The position numbers were made by a program, and so were the translations under genes. Positions 26,561 to 35,599 of a stretch of DNA of 64,000 nucleotides are shown here, piece by piece (position 1 is the stretch's first letter; every line of letters starts with the position of its first letter). The stretch spans positions 1-64,000 of the forward strand of contig NZ_JACVVX010000003.1 of NCBI RefSeq assembly GCF_014534685.1. The letters run 5' to 3'. The notes under the pieces are model-generated. The model ran no database searches, was not told the origin of the DNA, and worked only from the letters and a program-made list of their open reading frames with translations. The stretch is from Oryzicola mucosus (GTDB taxonomy: Bacteria; Pseudomonadota; Alphaproteobacteria; Rhizobiales; Rhizobiaceae).

Positions 26561-27450
26561 GCCTGGCACCTGCGACACCGGACGCAACACACGAAGCGCA
26601 ACGGCCGCGCCGCGGCAGCCGGATCATAGCGATCATGCGCGGTCTCCTGCGCGACGAGGTCGGCTGCCTCGCTCTGGTAATCCTTACGATCGTGCTGGTC
26701 ATGGCACTGTTCGCCCCGCTGATCACGCAATACGATCCGCTGTTTCAGGACCGCCGCGCGGTGCTCAAAGCGCCGTCGCTGGCGCATTGGTTCGGCACAG
26801 ACGATATCGGCCGCGACGTGTTTTCCCGCGTGCTTTACGGCACCCGCATCTCGCTGTTCGTGGGTTTGACCGTGGTTGTGATCACCATGGTCGTGGGCGG
26901 CATGATCGGCATGATCTCGGGCTATTTCGGCGGACTGGTCGATATGGTCATCCAGCGGATCGTGGAAGCGCTGGATACACTGCCGTCTTTGGTGCTGTCG
27001 CTGTTCATTGCAGCGATGCTCGGGCCGTCGGTGCGGAACGTCATCATCGCAGTGTCGCTCGCCCAGATCCCGCGCTTCGTCCGCATCATCCGCTCGGAGA
27101 TGATGAAGATACGCGGTCAGGACTTCATCCTGGCATCGAAAGTGATCGGTTCTTCGCCGCTGCGCATCATGCTGACCCATGGCTTGCCCAACCTGATGCC
27201 CACGATGCTGGTGATCGGGTCCCTCGCATTCGGCATCGCCATCATGACGGAAGCCGCGCTCAGCTTCCTCGGGGTGGGTACCCCGCCGCCAAATCCGTCT
27301 TTGGGCACGATGCTCTCGCACGGCACTCGTTTTATCGGCATGGCGCCGTGGCTGATCATCTTTCCCGGCCTGATGCTGACCATCAGTGTCTTGGCCCTCA
27401 ACCTGATAGGCGACGCGCTGCGCGACGTGCTCGATCCACGACAACGCTGA
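26557..27450 (+). CDS. Dipeptide/nickel-type ABC transporter permease, second subunit
   Basis: A 297-residue DppC/OppC-type permease. The N-terminal cytoplasmic tail is followed by a first helix at about residues 36-56, then a domain with HWFGTDDIGRDVFSRVLYG, the strongest family signature. The ATPase contact region is QDFILASKVIGSSPLRIMLTHGLPN. It pairs with the upstream permease to form the channel. Confidence 0.9.
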   Translation: MSLAPATPDATHEAQRPRRGSRIIAIMRGLLRDEVGCLALVILTIVLVMALFAPLITQYDPLFQDRRAVLKAPSLAHWFGTDDIGRDVFSRVLYGTRISLFVGLTVVVITMVVGGMIGMISGYFGGLVDMVIQRIVEALDTLPSLVLSLFIAAMLGPSVRNVIIAVSLAQIPRFVRIIRSEMMKIRGQDFILASKVIGSSPLRIMLTHGLPNLMPTMLVIGSLAFGIAIMTEAALSFLGVGTPPPNPSLGTMLSHGTRFIGMAPWLIIFPGLMLTISVLALNLIGDALRDVLDPRQR

Positions 27451-27509
27451 TGTCTAGTTTTTCGATACGCATGAAGACCACCGCAACAGAATCCACGAAG
27501 GACTGAAAC

Positions 27510-29105
27510 ATGTTTGAAGGATTATCGACTTACGGACGGGCACTGACCGTTCTTGCCGCCAGCGCCATGCTGACCCCGGCAGCGCATGCGCAGGAGACAC
27601 CAAAATACGGCGGCAAGGTCACGATCAACGTTCACGCCGATGCGCCGAACTTCGATCCGCTGGCAAGCACGGAATATGCCGTCCACTCGCGGCTGGGCCT
27701 GGCGATGAACCGGCTGGTGGATTGGGCTACCGGCCCGGATATCGACTATGGCGAGTTCGTGCCGAAGCCGGCGCTTGCCGAAAGCTGGGACATTTCCGCA
27801 GACAGCCTGACCTACACGTTCAAGCTTCGTAAGGGTGTCGTCTGGCAGGACGTGGCTCCCGTCTCCGGCCGCGCGTTCACCGCGGCGGATGTGCTGGCCA
27901 CCTATGCGGCAATCCGCGAAAGCGGCGTGCAGAAAGGCCTGCTGGCGACTGTCGACACCATCACTGCGCCCGACGATCATACGGTCGTGATCAAGCTGAA
28001 GCGCCCGAACGTGATTCTCCTCCAGAACCTTGCGCACCAGAACATGTGGATACTGCCCAAAGAGGCCTTTGACGGCGGCTATGACCGCAACAGCGTCGTC
28101 ATCGGCACCGGTCCGTGGCTCCTGACCGACAATCAGGCGGGCGTCGCGACCCACTACAAGAAAAATCCCACCTATTTCGGCAAGAGCGCGGATGGCAAGC
28201 AGTTGCCCTACCTCGATGAAGTCGAAATCCTGCCGCTCAAGGACCTCAATGCCCGCATCATGGCGTTCCGCTCTGGTCAGATCGACATCTGGTTCGGACC
28301 GCTCAACCTGACGCAGATGGCCGCGATCAAGCAGCAGGTTCCCGATCTGCAGGAAATCAAGACCATCGCGAACACGCAGACGGAACTCTACCTGAACCCT
28401 TCGTTCAAGCCGTTTTCCGATCTGCGCGTGCGCCAGGCGCTGAATTTGGCGATAGACCGGCTGGCGCTGGGCGACGTGGTCCGCGGTGGCGGCGGCATCG
28501 GCGGCGTTGTCGGCCCGGCCCTGTCCAAGCAGACCTTGCCGGAAGAAGAGCGCATCGCCCTTTATGGCACGCCCGATCATGAGAAGGCCAAAGCCTTGCT
28601 GGCCGAAGCCGGCTTCGCCGACGGGTTCTCCTTTGAGCTGACCGTCTTGAACTACGGCGAAGAGTTCGTCCGCGAAGCCGAATGGATCCAGCAGGATCTG
28701 GCCGAGATCGGCGTCAAGGCAGAACTCAAGATGGTCGACCTGGCTGCCGGTCAGGCTCTTGCCAAGGAAGGCACCTACCAGGGTTTATTCCTCGTCATGA
28801 GCCCGTTCTCGGAAGCCGACGAATATTTCACCACCCACTTCCTCAAGGGTGGAAATCGCAACTACATGGGCGTGGACGATGCTGAGTTGACGGCCATGAT
28901 TCAGGAACAGCAGGGCATCTCCGATCCTGCCGCCCGGCAACAGAAGATCTGGGAAATCCAGCGCTATACCGCCAAGAACGTGCAGAACCCGTTGCCGATC
29001 TGGTCGTCGCTGCTTCTCCATCCGGCGCATGCGCGCGTTCACGGCTGGCGCCCGATGTTGCCGCAGGGCTTCCCAAGCCTGCCAGAGGTGTGGGTCAGCG
29101 AATGA
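27510..29105 (+). CDS. Peptide-type ABC transporter substrate-binding protein
   Basis: A 531-residue SBP_bac_5 (family 5) periplasmic binding protein. A signal peptide ends near AAHAQE (about residue 29). NVHADAPNFDPLAS, the LTYTFKLRKGVVWQDV block and the late VRQALNLAIDR motif are standard. Ligands in this family include peptides, opines and glycosides, so the name does not prove a peptide ligand. The neighbouring hydrolases suggest an amide- or ester-linked compound. It sits between permeases and ATPases, and its stop overlaps the ATPase start. Confidence 0.9.
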   Translation: MFEGLSTYGRALTVLAASAMLTPAAHAQETPKYGGKVTINVHADAPNFDPLASTEYAVHSRLGLAMNRLVDWATGPDIDYGEFVPKPALAESWDISADSLTYTFKLRKGVVWQDVAPVSGRAFTAADVLATYAAIRESGVQKGLLATVDTITAPDDHTVVIKLKRPNVILLQNLAHQNMWILPKEAFDGGYDRNSVVIGTGPWLLTDNQAGVATHYKKNPTYFGKSADGKQLPYLDEVEILPLKDLNARIMAFRSGQIDIWFGPLNLTQMAAIKQQVPDLQEIKTIANTQTELYLNPSFKPFSDLRVRQALNLAIDRLALGDVVRGGGGIGGVVGPALSKQTLPEEERIALYGTPDHEKAKALLAEAGFADGFSFELTVLNYGEEFVREAEWIQQDLAEIGVKAELKMVDLAAGQALAKEGTYQGLFLVMSPFSEADEYFTTHFLKGGNRNYMGVDDAELTAMIQEQQGISDPAARQQKIWEIQRYTAKNVQNPLPIWSSLLLHPAHARVHGWRPMLPQGFPSLPEVWVSE

Positions 29106-30142
29106 CACCTGGCTCTGCCACGCCAATGACAGCGATGTCCGCTCCGTCCTACGGTCAAGGCTCTGCCGAGCCACCGGTGCTTGCCGTCCAAGCACTGGCC
29201 GTGCGGTACGGAGAGATGGAGGTCTGCTCGGACGTCTCCTTATCGGTACGGCGCGGCGAAGCGCTTGCACTGATCGGGGAATCGGGGTCGGGCAAGTCGG
29301 TGACGGTTCTTGCCGTCACCGGGCTGCTGGGCCGTGGCGGGGCAATTTCCCGCGGCAGCGTCGTTCTGGACGGTGAGGAAATCTCCCGCCTCCCCGAGAC
29401 GGAACGCCGCCGCCGAGGGCTTTTCGGCCGGCGTATCGGGGTGATCTTCCAGAACCCGTCGCGGGCGCTCGACCCGGTGTTTACCATTGGGCAACAGCTC
29501 AACGAGGCGCTGTCGCTCACAGGCCTCAAGGGCGGCACCGCATTACGATCCAAGGGCGCGGAATGGCTGCGCCATGTCGGCCTGCCCGATCCCGAGGAAG
29601 CACTAGACCGCTATCCCCACCAACTGTCCGGCGGGCAGAGGCAGCGTGCGATGATTGCCATTGCGCTTGCTTCCGAGCCGGAACTGCTGATCGCCGACGA
29701 GCCGACGACCGCGCTCGACGTGACGATCCAGGCGCAGGTGCTGAACCTGATCCGCCGACTGCAGAGCGAGCTCAATCTGGCGCTGATCATCGTTACCCAC
29801 GATTTCGGCGTGGTGGCCGCCATGGCTGACCGGGTCTCTGTGATGTATGCGGGCGAGGTGGTCGAGACCGGAAGCGTCACAGAGATCATCCGCGACCCGC
29901 GTCATCCCTATACGCGGGCGCTGCTGGGAAGTTTGCCGACCGGCCAACCCGGCGCACGCATCGAGGCGCTGCCTGGATCGGTGCCTTCGGCAGGGACCAT
30001 GCCAACCGGCTGCCGCTTCCATCCGCGTTGCCCTGCCGCGGTGGCCGAATGCGCCAGTGAGGAACCGCGTCTCGAAGCTGCGTCCTACGGCCGTATCCTG
30101 CGCTGCCTGAGAGCCGAGGAGCTTGCGGCCTATGACGCCTGA
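29102..30142 (+). CDS. Dipeptide-type ABC transporter ATP-binding protein, first
   Basis: A 346-residue DppD/OppD-type ATPase: Walker A GESGSGKS, QNPSRALDPVFTIG Q-loop, signature QLSGGQRQRAMIAIALA, Walker B LLIADEPTTALDV and switch histidine VTHDFG. The C-terminal oligopeptide/dipeptide extension has the cysteine pattern CRFHPRCPAAVAEC, typical of an iron-sulfur site. ATG 29102 overlaps the previous stop (ATGA). Confidence 0.9.
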   Translation: MTPGSATPMTAMSAPSYGQGSAEPPVLAVQALAVRYGEMEVCSDVSLSVRRGEALALIGESGSGKSVTVLAVTGLLGRGGAISRGSVVLDGEEISRLPETERRRRGLFGRRIGVIFQNPSRALDPVFTIGQQLNEALSLTGLKGGTALRSKGAEWLRHVGLPDPEEALDRYPHQLSGGQRQRAMIAIALASEPELLIADEPTTALDVTIQAQVLNLIRRLQSELNLALIIVTHDFGVVAAMADRVSVMYAGEVVETGSVTEIIRDPRHPYTRALLGSLPTGQPGARIEALPGSVPSAGTMPTGCRFHPRCPAAVAECASEEPRLEAASYGRILRCLRAEELAAYDA

Positions 30143-31109
30143 GATCGCAATGCCCGATGGCGCCTTGTTTTCGCTGCGCGATGTGTCGGTGCGCTACCCG
30201 ATCCGCCGGGGCTTCTTCCAACGCGTCGTCGGCCATGTCGGGGCGGTGGAACAGGTCAGTTTCGACCTGATGCGTGGTGAAACGCTGGCTCTGGTCGGCG
30301 AATCCGGTTGCGGAAAGTCGACCCTCGGACGTGCCATGCTGCGCCTTGAGGATGTGTCCGAAGGCACCATCACGGCAGACGGCGGCATGTCCCGGCGCGA
30401 AATCGCGCGACGCGTGCAGGTGGTGTTTCAGGATCCGCTGGGCTCGCTCGACCCTCGCTGGCGGATCGGAGACCTGATCGGCGAGGGCCTCGACGTTCAT
30501 GGCATTGTGCGCGGAGCCGCGCGTGACGCCCGGGTGCGCGAATTGTTGTCCCAGGTCGAGCTGCCCACGAGCGCCTTTTACAAATTTCCGCATCAGCTGT
30601 CCGGCGGACAGCAACAGCGGGTGGCGATTGCGCGGGCACTTGCCATGCGGCCGGAACTGATTGTGCTGGACGAGGCGACTTCAGCCCTCGACGTGTCGGT
30701 CCAGGCGCAGATCCTCAACCTGCTCAAGGATTTGCAGGCCGAATACAATCTGACCTACCTGTTCATCTCGCACGACCTGACGGTGGTCGGCCAGTTCGCC
30801 GACCGTGTCGCGGTCATGTATGTCGGCCGCATCATGGAAACGGGCAGCACCACTGAAGTGCTTGCTTCGCCCCGACACCCTTATACGCGCGCGTTGCTGG
30901 CCTCGTCGTTGAAGGTCGATCCGGATGCCCGCATCGAAACCATTCCGCTTTTGACGGGCGATGTGCCGAGCCCGAGAAATCCACCCTCCGGCTGCCGCTT
31001 CCGCACCCGGTGCCCCCTCGCGCAGCCCGACTGCGCCAGTCTCACCCACCGCATGGTCATGACAGGTAGCCGCGAGACGGCAGCCTGCCGCGCCAATAAC
31101 GACCACTGA
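30132..31109 (+). CDS. Dipeptide-type ABC transporter ATP-binding protein, second
   Basis: A 325-residue DppF/OppF-type ATPase: Walker A GESGCGKST, QDPLGSLDPRW, LSGGQQQRVAIARALA, IVLDEATSALDV and FISHDLTVV, then the cysteine-containing extension CRFRTRCPLAQPDC. The start is ATG 30132 (GAGGAG upstream, 11-base overlap with the previous gene); ATG 30150 is also possible. The five transport proteins 25607-31109 make a complete importer. Confidence 0.9.
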   Translation: MTPEIAMPDGALFSLRDVSVRYPIRRGFFQRVVGHVGAVEQVSFDLMRGETLALVGESGCGKSTLGRAMLRLEDVSEGTITADGGMSRREIARRVQVVFQDPLGSLDPRWRIGDLIGEGLDVHGIVRGAARDARVRELLSQVELPTSAFYKFPHQLSGGQQQRVAIARALAMRPELIVLDEATSALDVSVQAQILNLLKDLQAEYNLTYLFISHDLTVVGQFADRVAVMYVGRIMETGSTTEVLASPRHPYTRALLASSLKVDPDARIETIPLLTGDVPSPRNPPSGCRFRTRCPLAQPDCASLTHRMVMTGSRETAACRANNDH

Positions 31110-31131
31110 CCCATTTTACGCAGAGAGTGCC

Positions 31132-31986
31132 ATGACTGCCACCACCATCGACCCGAACTGGACCTCGCATACCGTCGACCTCGACGGCGTGAAAATTCGC
31201 TACCTCGACAATGGCGGCACTGGTCCGGTGGTTATCTGCCTGCATGGCACCTCGATGACTGCGCACGCCTGGGGTCATCTCGCCGCCAGCCTCAAGGACG
31301 AAGCCCGGGTCATCGCCGTCGATATGCGCGGTCACGGCGCGTCCGACCGTCCCAACACCACCTACACGATTGCCGAATTGGCGGGAGACATCGCTAAGCT
31401 GGCCGAGACGCTGGAACTGACCGCTATCACGCTCATCGGCAGTTCGGTCGGGAATCAGGTCGCGGTGTCTTTCGCGGCTGCCAATCCCGGCCGTGTCGCC
31501 GGCTTGATCCTCTCCGACCCCAGCTTCTTCGTCTCCGATACCGAGATCGTCAAATATCTGCGCTCCCATCATACACGCCAGCGCAACTATCCGGCCCGCG
31601 CGGAAGCGGAAGCCTATGCGATGGCCCTGCCGCAGCGCTCGGGGCTTAGCCCGGAATTGCACCGGCTCGCCATGCAGGGCGACTTCCGCGAAGAGGCCGA
31701 TGGCAGTTGGAGCTGGGCCTACGACCTCGGCGCGATCACCAAGGTGTTTCTCAATCTGTCGATGGACCAGTCCGCCGACATCAAGGCGATCACGGCACAG
31801 GTGTTCATCCTCAATGCCGACCGGTCCAACGTGCTCTCCGGCAATCAGGCGCAGGATTTGGTGCGCGCCTTCCCCAATGCCCGACTTGAGGTGATTCAGA
31901 ACAGCAACCACACCATCTGGGGCGATCAGCCCGACCTTCTGGCCGAAAAGACCCGCGCATTCCTGAACGCGCTGCCGCTGACGTGA
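31132..31986 (+). CDS. Alpha/beta hydrolase
   Basis: A 284-residue alpha/beta hydrolase with a complete apparent triad: nucleophile in LIGSSVGNQ (Ser105), acid in FILNADRSN and histidine in NSNHTIWGD. The oxyanion region is ICLHGTSMTA. It is probably an esterase, amidase or lactonase acting on the imported compound. The stop overlaps the acyl-CoA synthetase start (TGATG). Confidence 0.85.
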   Translation: MTATTIDPNWTSHTVDLDGVKIRYLDNGGTGPVVICLHGTSMTAHAWGHLAASLKDEARVIAVDMRGHGASDRPNTTYTIAELAGDIAKLAETLELTAITLIGSSVGNQVAVSFAAANPGRVAGLILSDPSFFVSDTEIVKYLRSHHTRQRNYPARAEAEAYAMALPQRSGLSPELHRLAMQGDFREEADGSWSWAYDLGAITKVFLNLSMDQSADIKAITAQVFILNADRSNVLSGNQAQDLVRAFPNARLEVIQNSNHTIWGDQPDLLAEKTRAFLNALPLT

Positions 31987-33680
31987 TGCATCCCGTTTTG
32001 GACACGACCATGGACAGATATCAGAGCCTGCGGGACAGCTATCGCCTGGACCCGCCGGAAACCTTCAACTTCGGCACCGATGTCGTCGATGCCTGGGCGG
32101 CTAATGCTGCTCGCAACGCTGCCGCCCCCGCTCTCATCTGGTGCAATGCCGCCGGGCTGGAGCGCAGCTATAGCTTTGCCGAAATCGCTGGATTGACCGA
32201 CCGACTGGCTGCCGCATTGTCCCGGCGTGGCGTAGGCAGAGGCGACAGAGTGCTGATCATGCTGCCGCGCATCCCGGCCTGGCAACTGGCCATGGTCGCT
32301 GTGCTGAAGCTCGGCGCGATCGCAATACCCTGCGTCACCATGCTGACCGCCAAGGATATCGACTATCGGCTGAGCAATTCCGGCGCACGTGCAGTCATCA
32401 CCACCTCAGCAGAAATCGCCAAGTTCGCCTCGTCTCGGCCCGATGTTTTGCGGATATCGGTCGATCCGTTGTCGCTCCCCGGCGATAGCAGTGACGAAAC
32501 ATCGGCACCGGAAGCCTGGCAGCCGCTGGGGGCTTTGCTTGCCGAAGACGCGACCGGTTTTGAGCCGGCCATTGTTCAAGCGGAAAACCCGGCGCTCATT
32601 TTCTATACCTCCGGCTCGACCGGCCTGCCCAAGGGCGTCACCCATGCGGCGCGCGCGCTTTTTGCCTGGCGGGGCTCGGCCGAGCACTGGCTCGATCTTG
32701 GGCCTGACGATGTGATGTTCTGCACCGCCGATACCGGCTGGTCGAAGGCCGGAACGTCGATCCTGTTCGGACCGTGGAGCCGTGGTTCGACGGTGCTGTT
32801 CTATGACGGCCCCTTCGACGCCGACTATCGGCTCGAACTGATCGCGCGCTATGGTGTGACGGTCTATTGCGCGGCTGCGACCGAGCTTCGCCGGCTTGTA
32901 GCCCTCAATCTCGGCGCAAATCCTGTGCCGTCGTTGCGGCTGACGGTCTCGGCGGGCGAAAGCCTGAATCCTCCAGTTCTGGAAAGCTGGAAGGCCATGA
33001 CCGGCCGTCCGGTTCTTGAGGCCTACGGGCTCACCGAAACGCTGATGCTGGTCGCCAATTATCGCGATACGGAGGTTCGTCCGGGGGCGATGGGGCGCGC
33101 CTTGCCGGGCGTGACGCTGGATCTGATCACGACCGAAGGTGTTCTAGCCGTTCCCGGCGAGACAGGGCAGATCGCCTTGCGCCTGCCGAGCCCGCATCTG
33201 ATGCTGGGCTATTGGCAGGATCCGGAGCGCACGGCATCGACGATGACGACGGTGGGCGGGCAGGCCTATTTCCTGACCGGGGACAATGCGCGGGCTGATG
33301 AAGACGGCTATCTCTACTACGAGGGCAGGGCCGACGACGTCATCAACTCGGCGGGCTACCGCATCGGGCCGCAGGAAGTCGAGAACGCGCTGGTGGAGCA
33401 TCCGCTTGTTCGCGAGGCGGCGGCGGTGCCCACACCGGACAGCGAGCGCGGCGAGGTGGTGAAGGCCTTCGTCGTTCTCCATGACGGCCACCAGGGCACG
33501 GACAGTCTGGCAAAAGAGCTGCAGGATTTCGTCAAGCGCCTGACAGCACCTTATAAATATCCCCGCCGCATCGAGTTCGTGACAGAGCTGCCCAAGAACC
33601 CGGTTGGCAAGATCCAGCGCCGCCTTCTGCGTCAGCAGGAGTTCGACGTGTTTCGGGCCCTGACCCAAACCAAAGCATGA
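31986..33680 (+). CDS. Acyl-CoA synthetase (AMP-forming)
   Basis: A 564-residue ANL-superfamily ligase, closest in general layout to medium-chain/acetyl-CoA synthetase-like (ACSM) enzymes. Motifs: FYTSGSTGLPKGVTH (P-loop), DTGWSKAGTS, AYGLTETLM, YFLTGDNARADEDGY, INSAGYRIGPQEVE and the catalytic lysine in NPVGKIQRR. It would activate the acid freed by the neighbouring hydrolases. ATG 31986 overlaps the preceding stop; a GTG three bases earlier is possible. Confidence 0.88.
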   Translation: MHPVLDTTMDRYQSLRDSYRLDPPETFNFGTDVVDAWAANAARNAAAPALIWCNAAGLERSYSFAEIAGLTDRLAAALSRRGVGRGDRVLIMLPRIPAWQLAMVAVLKLGAIAIPCVTMLTAKDIDYRLSNSGARAVITTSAEIAKFASSRPDVLRISVDPLSLPGDSSDETSAPEAWQPLGALLAEDATGFEPAIVQAENPALIFYTSGSTGLPKGVTHAARALFAWRGSAEHWLDLGPDDVMFCTADTGWSKAGTSILFGPWSRGSTVLFYDGPFDADYRLELIARYGVTVYCAAATELRRLVALNLGANPVPSLRLTVSAGESLNPPVLESWKAMTGRPVLEAYGLTETLMLVANYRDTEVRPGAMGRALPGVTLDLITTEGVLAVPGETGQIALRLPSPHLMLGYWQDPERTASTMTTVGGQAYFLTGDNARADEDGYLYYEGRADDVINSAGYRIGPQEVENALVEHPLVREAAAVPTPDSERGEVVKAFVVLHDGHQGTDSLAKELQDFVKRLTAPYKYPRRIEFVTELPKNPVGKIQRRLLRQQEFDVFRALTQTKA

Positions 33681-33691
33681 AGGAGACTGCC

Positions 33692-35596
33692 ATGGCCGAG
33701 CAAAAGGACGAACAGTTTCACGACGTGGTGATATCGCGCTCCGTCAAGGTGGTGGCGCGTGACGGGGTGAAGCTGTCGGTGGACATTTACCGGCCGGCAA
33801 AGGACGGCGAGCCGCTGCCCGGCCCGTTCCCGGCCGTGATGACGCGCTCGCCCTACGATACGCGCTCAGGCAAGGGGCCTTCGGGGCAGGCCGGCAATGG
33901 CGAGTATTTCGCCAAGCGCGGCTATCTCTATGCGGTGCAGGATTCGCGCGGTCGGTATGAATCGGAGGGCGATTTCGTCCTGCTCGATCAAGACGGCGAA
34001 GACGGCTACGACGTCATCGAATGGCTGGCCACAAGGCCGTATTGCAACGGCATGATCGGCACGCAAGGTTCATCGCTGCGTGCCTGGAACCAGAATGCCA
34101 CGGCCCTCCTTCGGCCGCCGCATCTCAAGGCGATGTGGATCAACCAGGGCGGCTCCAACGGTCTTAAGACGGCGTTGCGGCATCACGGCGCGCTGGAACT
34201 GCGCTGGCTCGCCTGGGCCGTCACCAATGGCATTCATGCCCAGGAAGCTCACGCCGATCCCGCGATCCAGACTGCCATGGTGCGCAATGCAGAGAAGATG
34301 TACGACTGGTTCCGCCGCCTGCCATGGAGCGAGGGCAACAGCCCGCTGTCGCCCTTGCCGAAGTGGGAGAAATGGGCGCTCGACCTCTACCGCAATGCCG
34401 ATGACGGTCCATTTTGGCAGAACCCGAGCCGCAACTTCGAGCCGTATCGCGACCAGTCGGCGGACGTTCCGACAGTCTATGCCGGCGCGTGGTACGACAG
34501 TTATGCGCGGTCCTCGATCGAGAACTATCTGGCGATGGAGCCCCGCGCCTCCCACCAATATCTGCTGATGGGCGGCGGGGTGCATGGTGGACCGAACTTC
34601 GACAACCGCATGATCGGCCAGGTCGACCTCGGCGAGGGAGCCCCGATCAAGGGCAATTTGTCGAAAGACCGCAAATATATGATGCTGCGCTTTTTCGACC
34701 GTTTCTTGAAGGGCGACGAGACCGCTTGGGTCGACCAGCCGAAGATCCGCTATTTCCGCATGGGCGGGGATGGCAGCCGCAACGCCGCCGGCCAGCTGGT
34801 CCATGGCGGGCACTGGACTGTCGACACGCAATGGCCGCCGTCCGGTGTCGAGGAACAGGACTGGTTCCTGCATGGCGATCTTTCGCTGTCTTCAGCCGAA
34901 CCGGCTGCTGCCGCGGCAAGCCGCTTCCTCTACGATCCCGAGGATCCCATGCCGACCGTTGCCGGCAACGTCTCGTCGATGACGCAGAACCTTCCGCCGT
35001 TCCCGCGCATGATGCGCACCGGCGATCCGATCAGCCTGCGCCAGAGCATCGTGCTGCAGGGCGCTGCGGATCAGGTGACCCATGCCGGCATGTTCGCCGA
35101 GCCGCCTTATGGCGACCTCGCTGAACGCGAAGACGTGCTGGTGTTCACCACGGCGCCGTTCGAGACTGAAACGGAGGTGACGGGCAGCCCCGAAGTCGAA
35201 ATCTTCCTGTCTTCGGATGCGCCAGATACCGACATCTACTGCATGCTGCAGGATATCTATCCTTCATCGGAGACATGGCCGGAAGGCTATCGCATGAACC
35301 TGTGCGACAGCTTGTTTCGTGTGCGTTACCGTGAGAGTTATGCCGCGCCCGTGATGATGCAGGAGGGCGAAGTGGTCCGCATCCGCTTCACGCTTTATCC
35401 GACCTCGAATGCCTTCCAGCCGGGGCATCGGTTGCGGCTACTTATATCGTCTTCGTCGTTCCCGCGCTTCGATCCAAACCCGAACACGGGCGAGCCGATC
35501 GGCCGCCACACCCACACGCGCAAGGCCGTGAACCTGATCCACCACGACCCACAGCACCGTTCGCGCCTGATCCTTCCGATCAAGCGAGAGGGCTGA
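33692..35596 (+). CDS. CocE/NonD family hydrolase
   Basis: A 634-residue serine hydrolase related to cocaine esterase and X-Pro dipeptidyl peptidase (S15). The N-terminal alpha/beta core runs to about residue 350 and the C-terminal jelly-roll domain follows (FETETEVTGSPEVEIFLSS, then NAFQPGHRLRLLISSS). The Asp of the triad is likely in AGAWYDSYARSS and the His in GGGVHGG. The nucleophile elbow GSSLRAW (Ser128) differs from the usual GGSYxG. ATG 33692 follows AAGGAGA ideally; an ATG at 33677 overlaps the ligase gene. It has no signal peptide, so it acts in the cytoplasm on esters or amides. Confidence 0.87.
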   Translation: MAEQKDEQFHDVVISRSVKVVARDGVKLSVDIYRPAKDGEPLPGPFPAVMTRSPYDTRSGKGPSGQAGNGEYFAKRGYLYAVQDSRGRYESEGDFVLLDQDGEDGYDVIEWLATRPYCNGMIGTQGSSLRAWNQNATALLRPPHLKAMWINQGGSNGLKTALRHHGALELRWLAWAVTNGIHAQEAHADPAIQTAMVRNAEKMYDWFRRLPWSEGNSPLSPLPKWEKWALDLYRNADDGPFWQNPSRNFEPYRDQSADVPTVYAGAWYDSYARSSIENYLAMEPRASHQYLLMGGGVHGGPNFDNRMIGQVDLGEGAPIKGNLSKDRKYMMLRFFDRFLKGDETAWVDQPKIRYFRMGGDGSRNAAGQLVHGGHWTVDTQWPPSGVEEQDWFLHGDLSLSSAEPAAAAASRFLYDPEDPMPTVAGNVSSMTQNLPPFPRMMRTGDPISLRQSIVLQGAADQVTHAGMFAEPPYGDLAEREDVLVFTTAPFETETEVTGSPEVEIFLSSDAPDTDIYCMLQDIYPSSETWPEGYRMNLCDSLFRVRYRESYAAPVMMQEGEVVRIRFTLYPTSNAFQPGHRLRLLISSSSFPRFDPNPNTGEPIGRHTHTRKAVNLIHHDPQHRSRLILPIKREG

Positions 35597-35599
35597 GCC

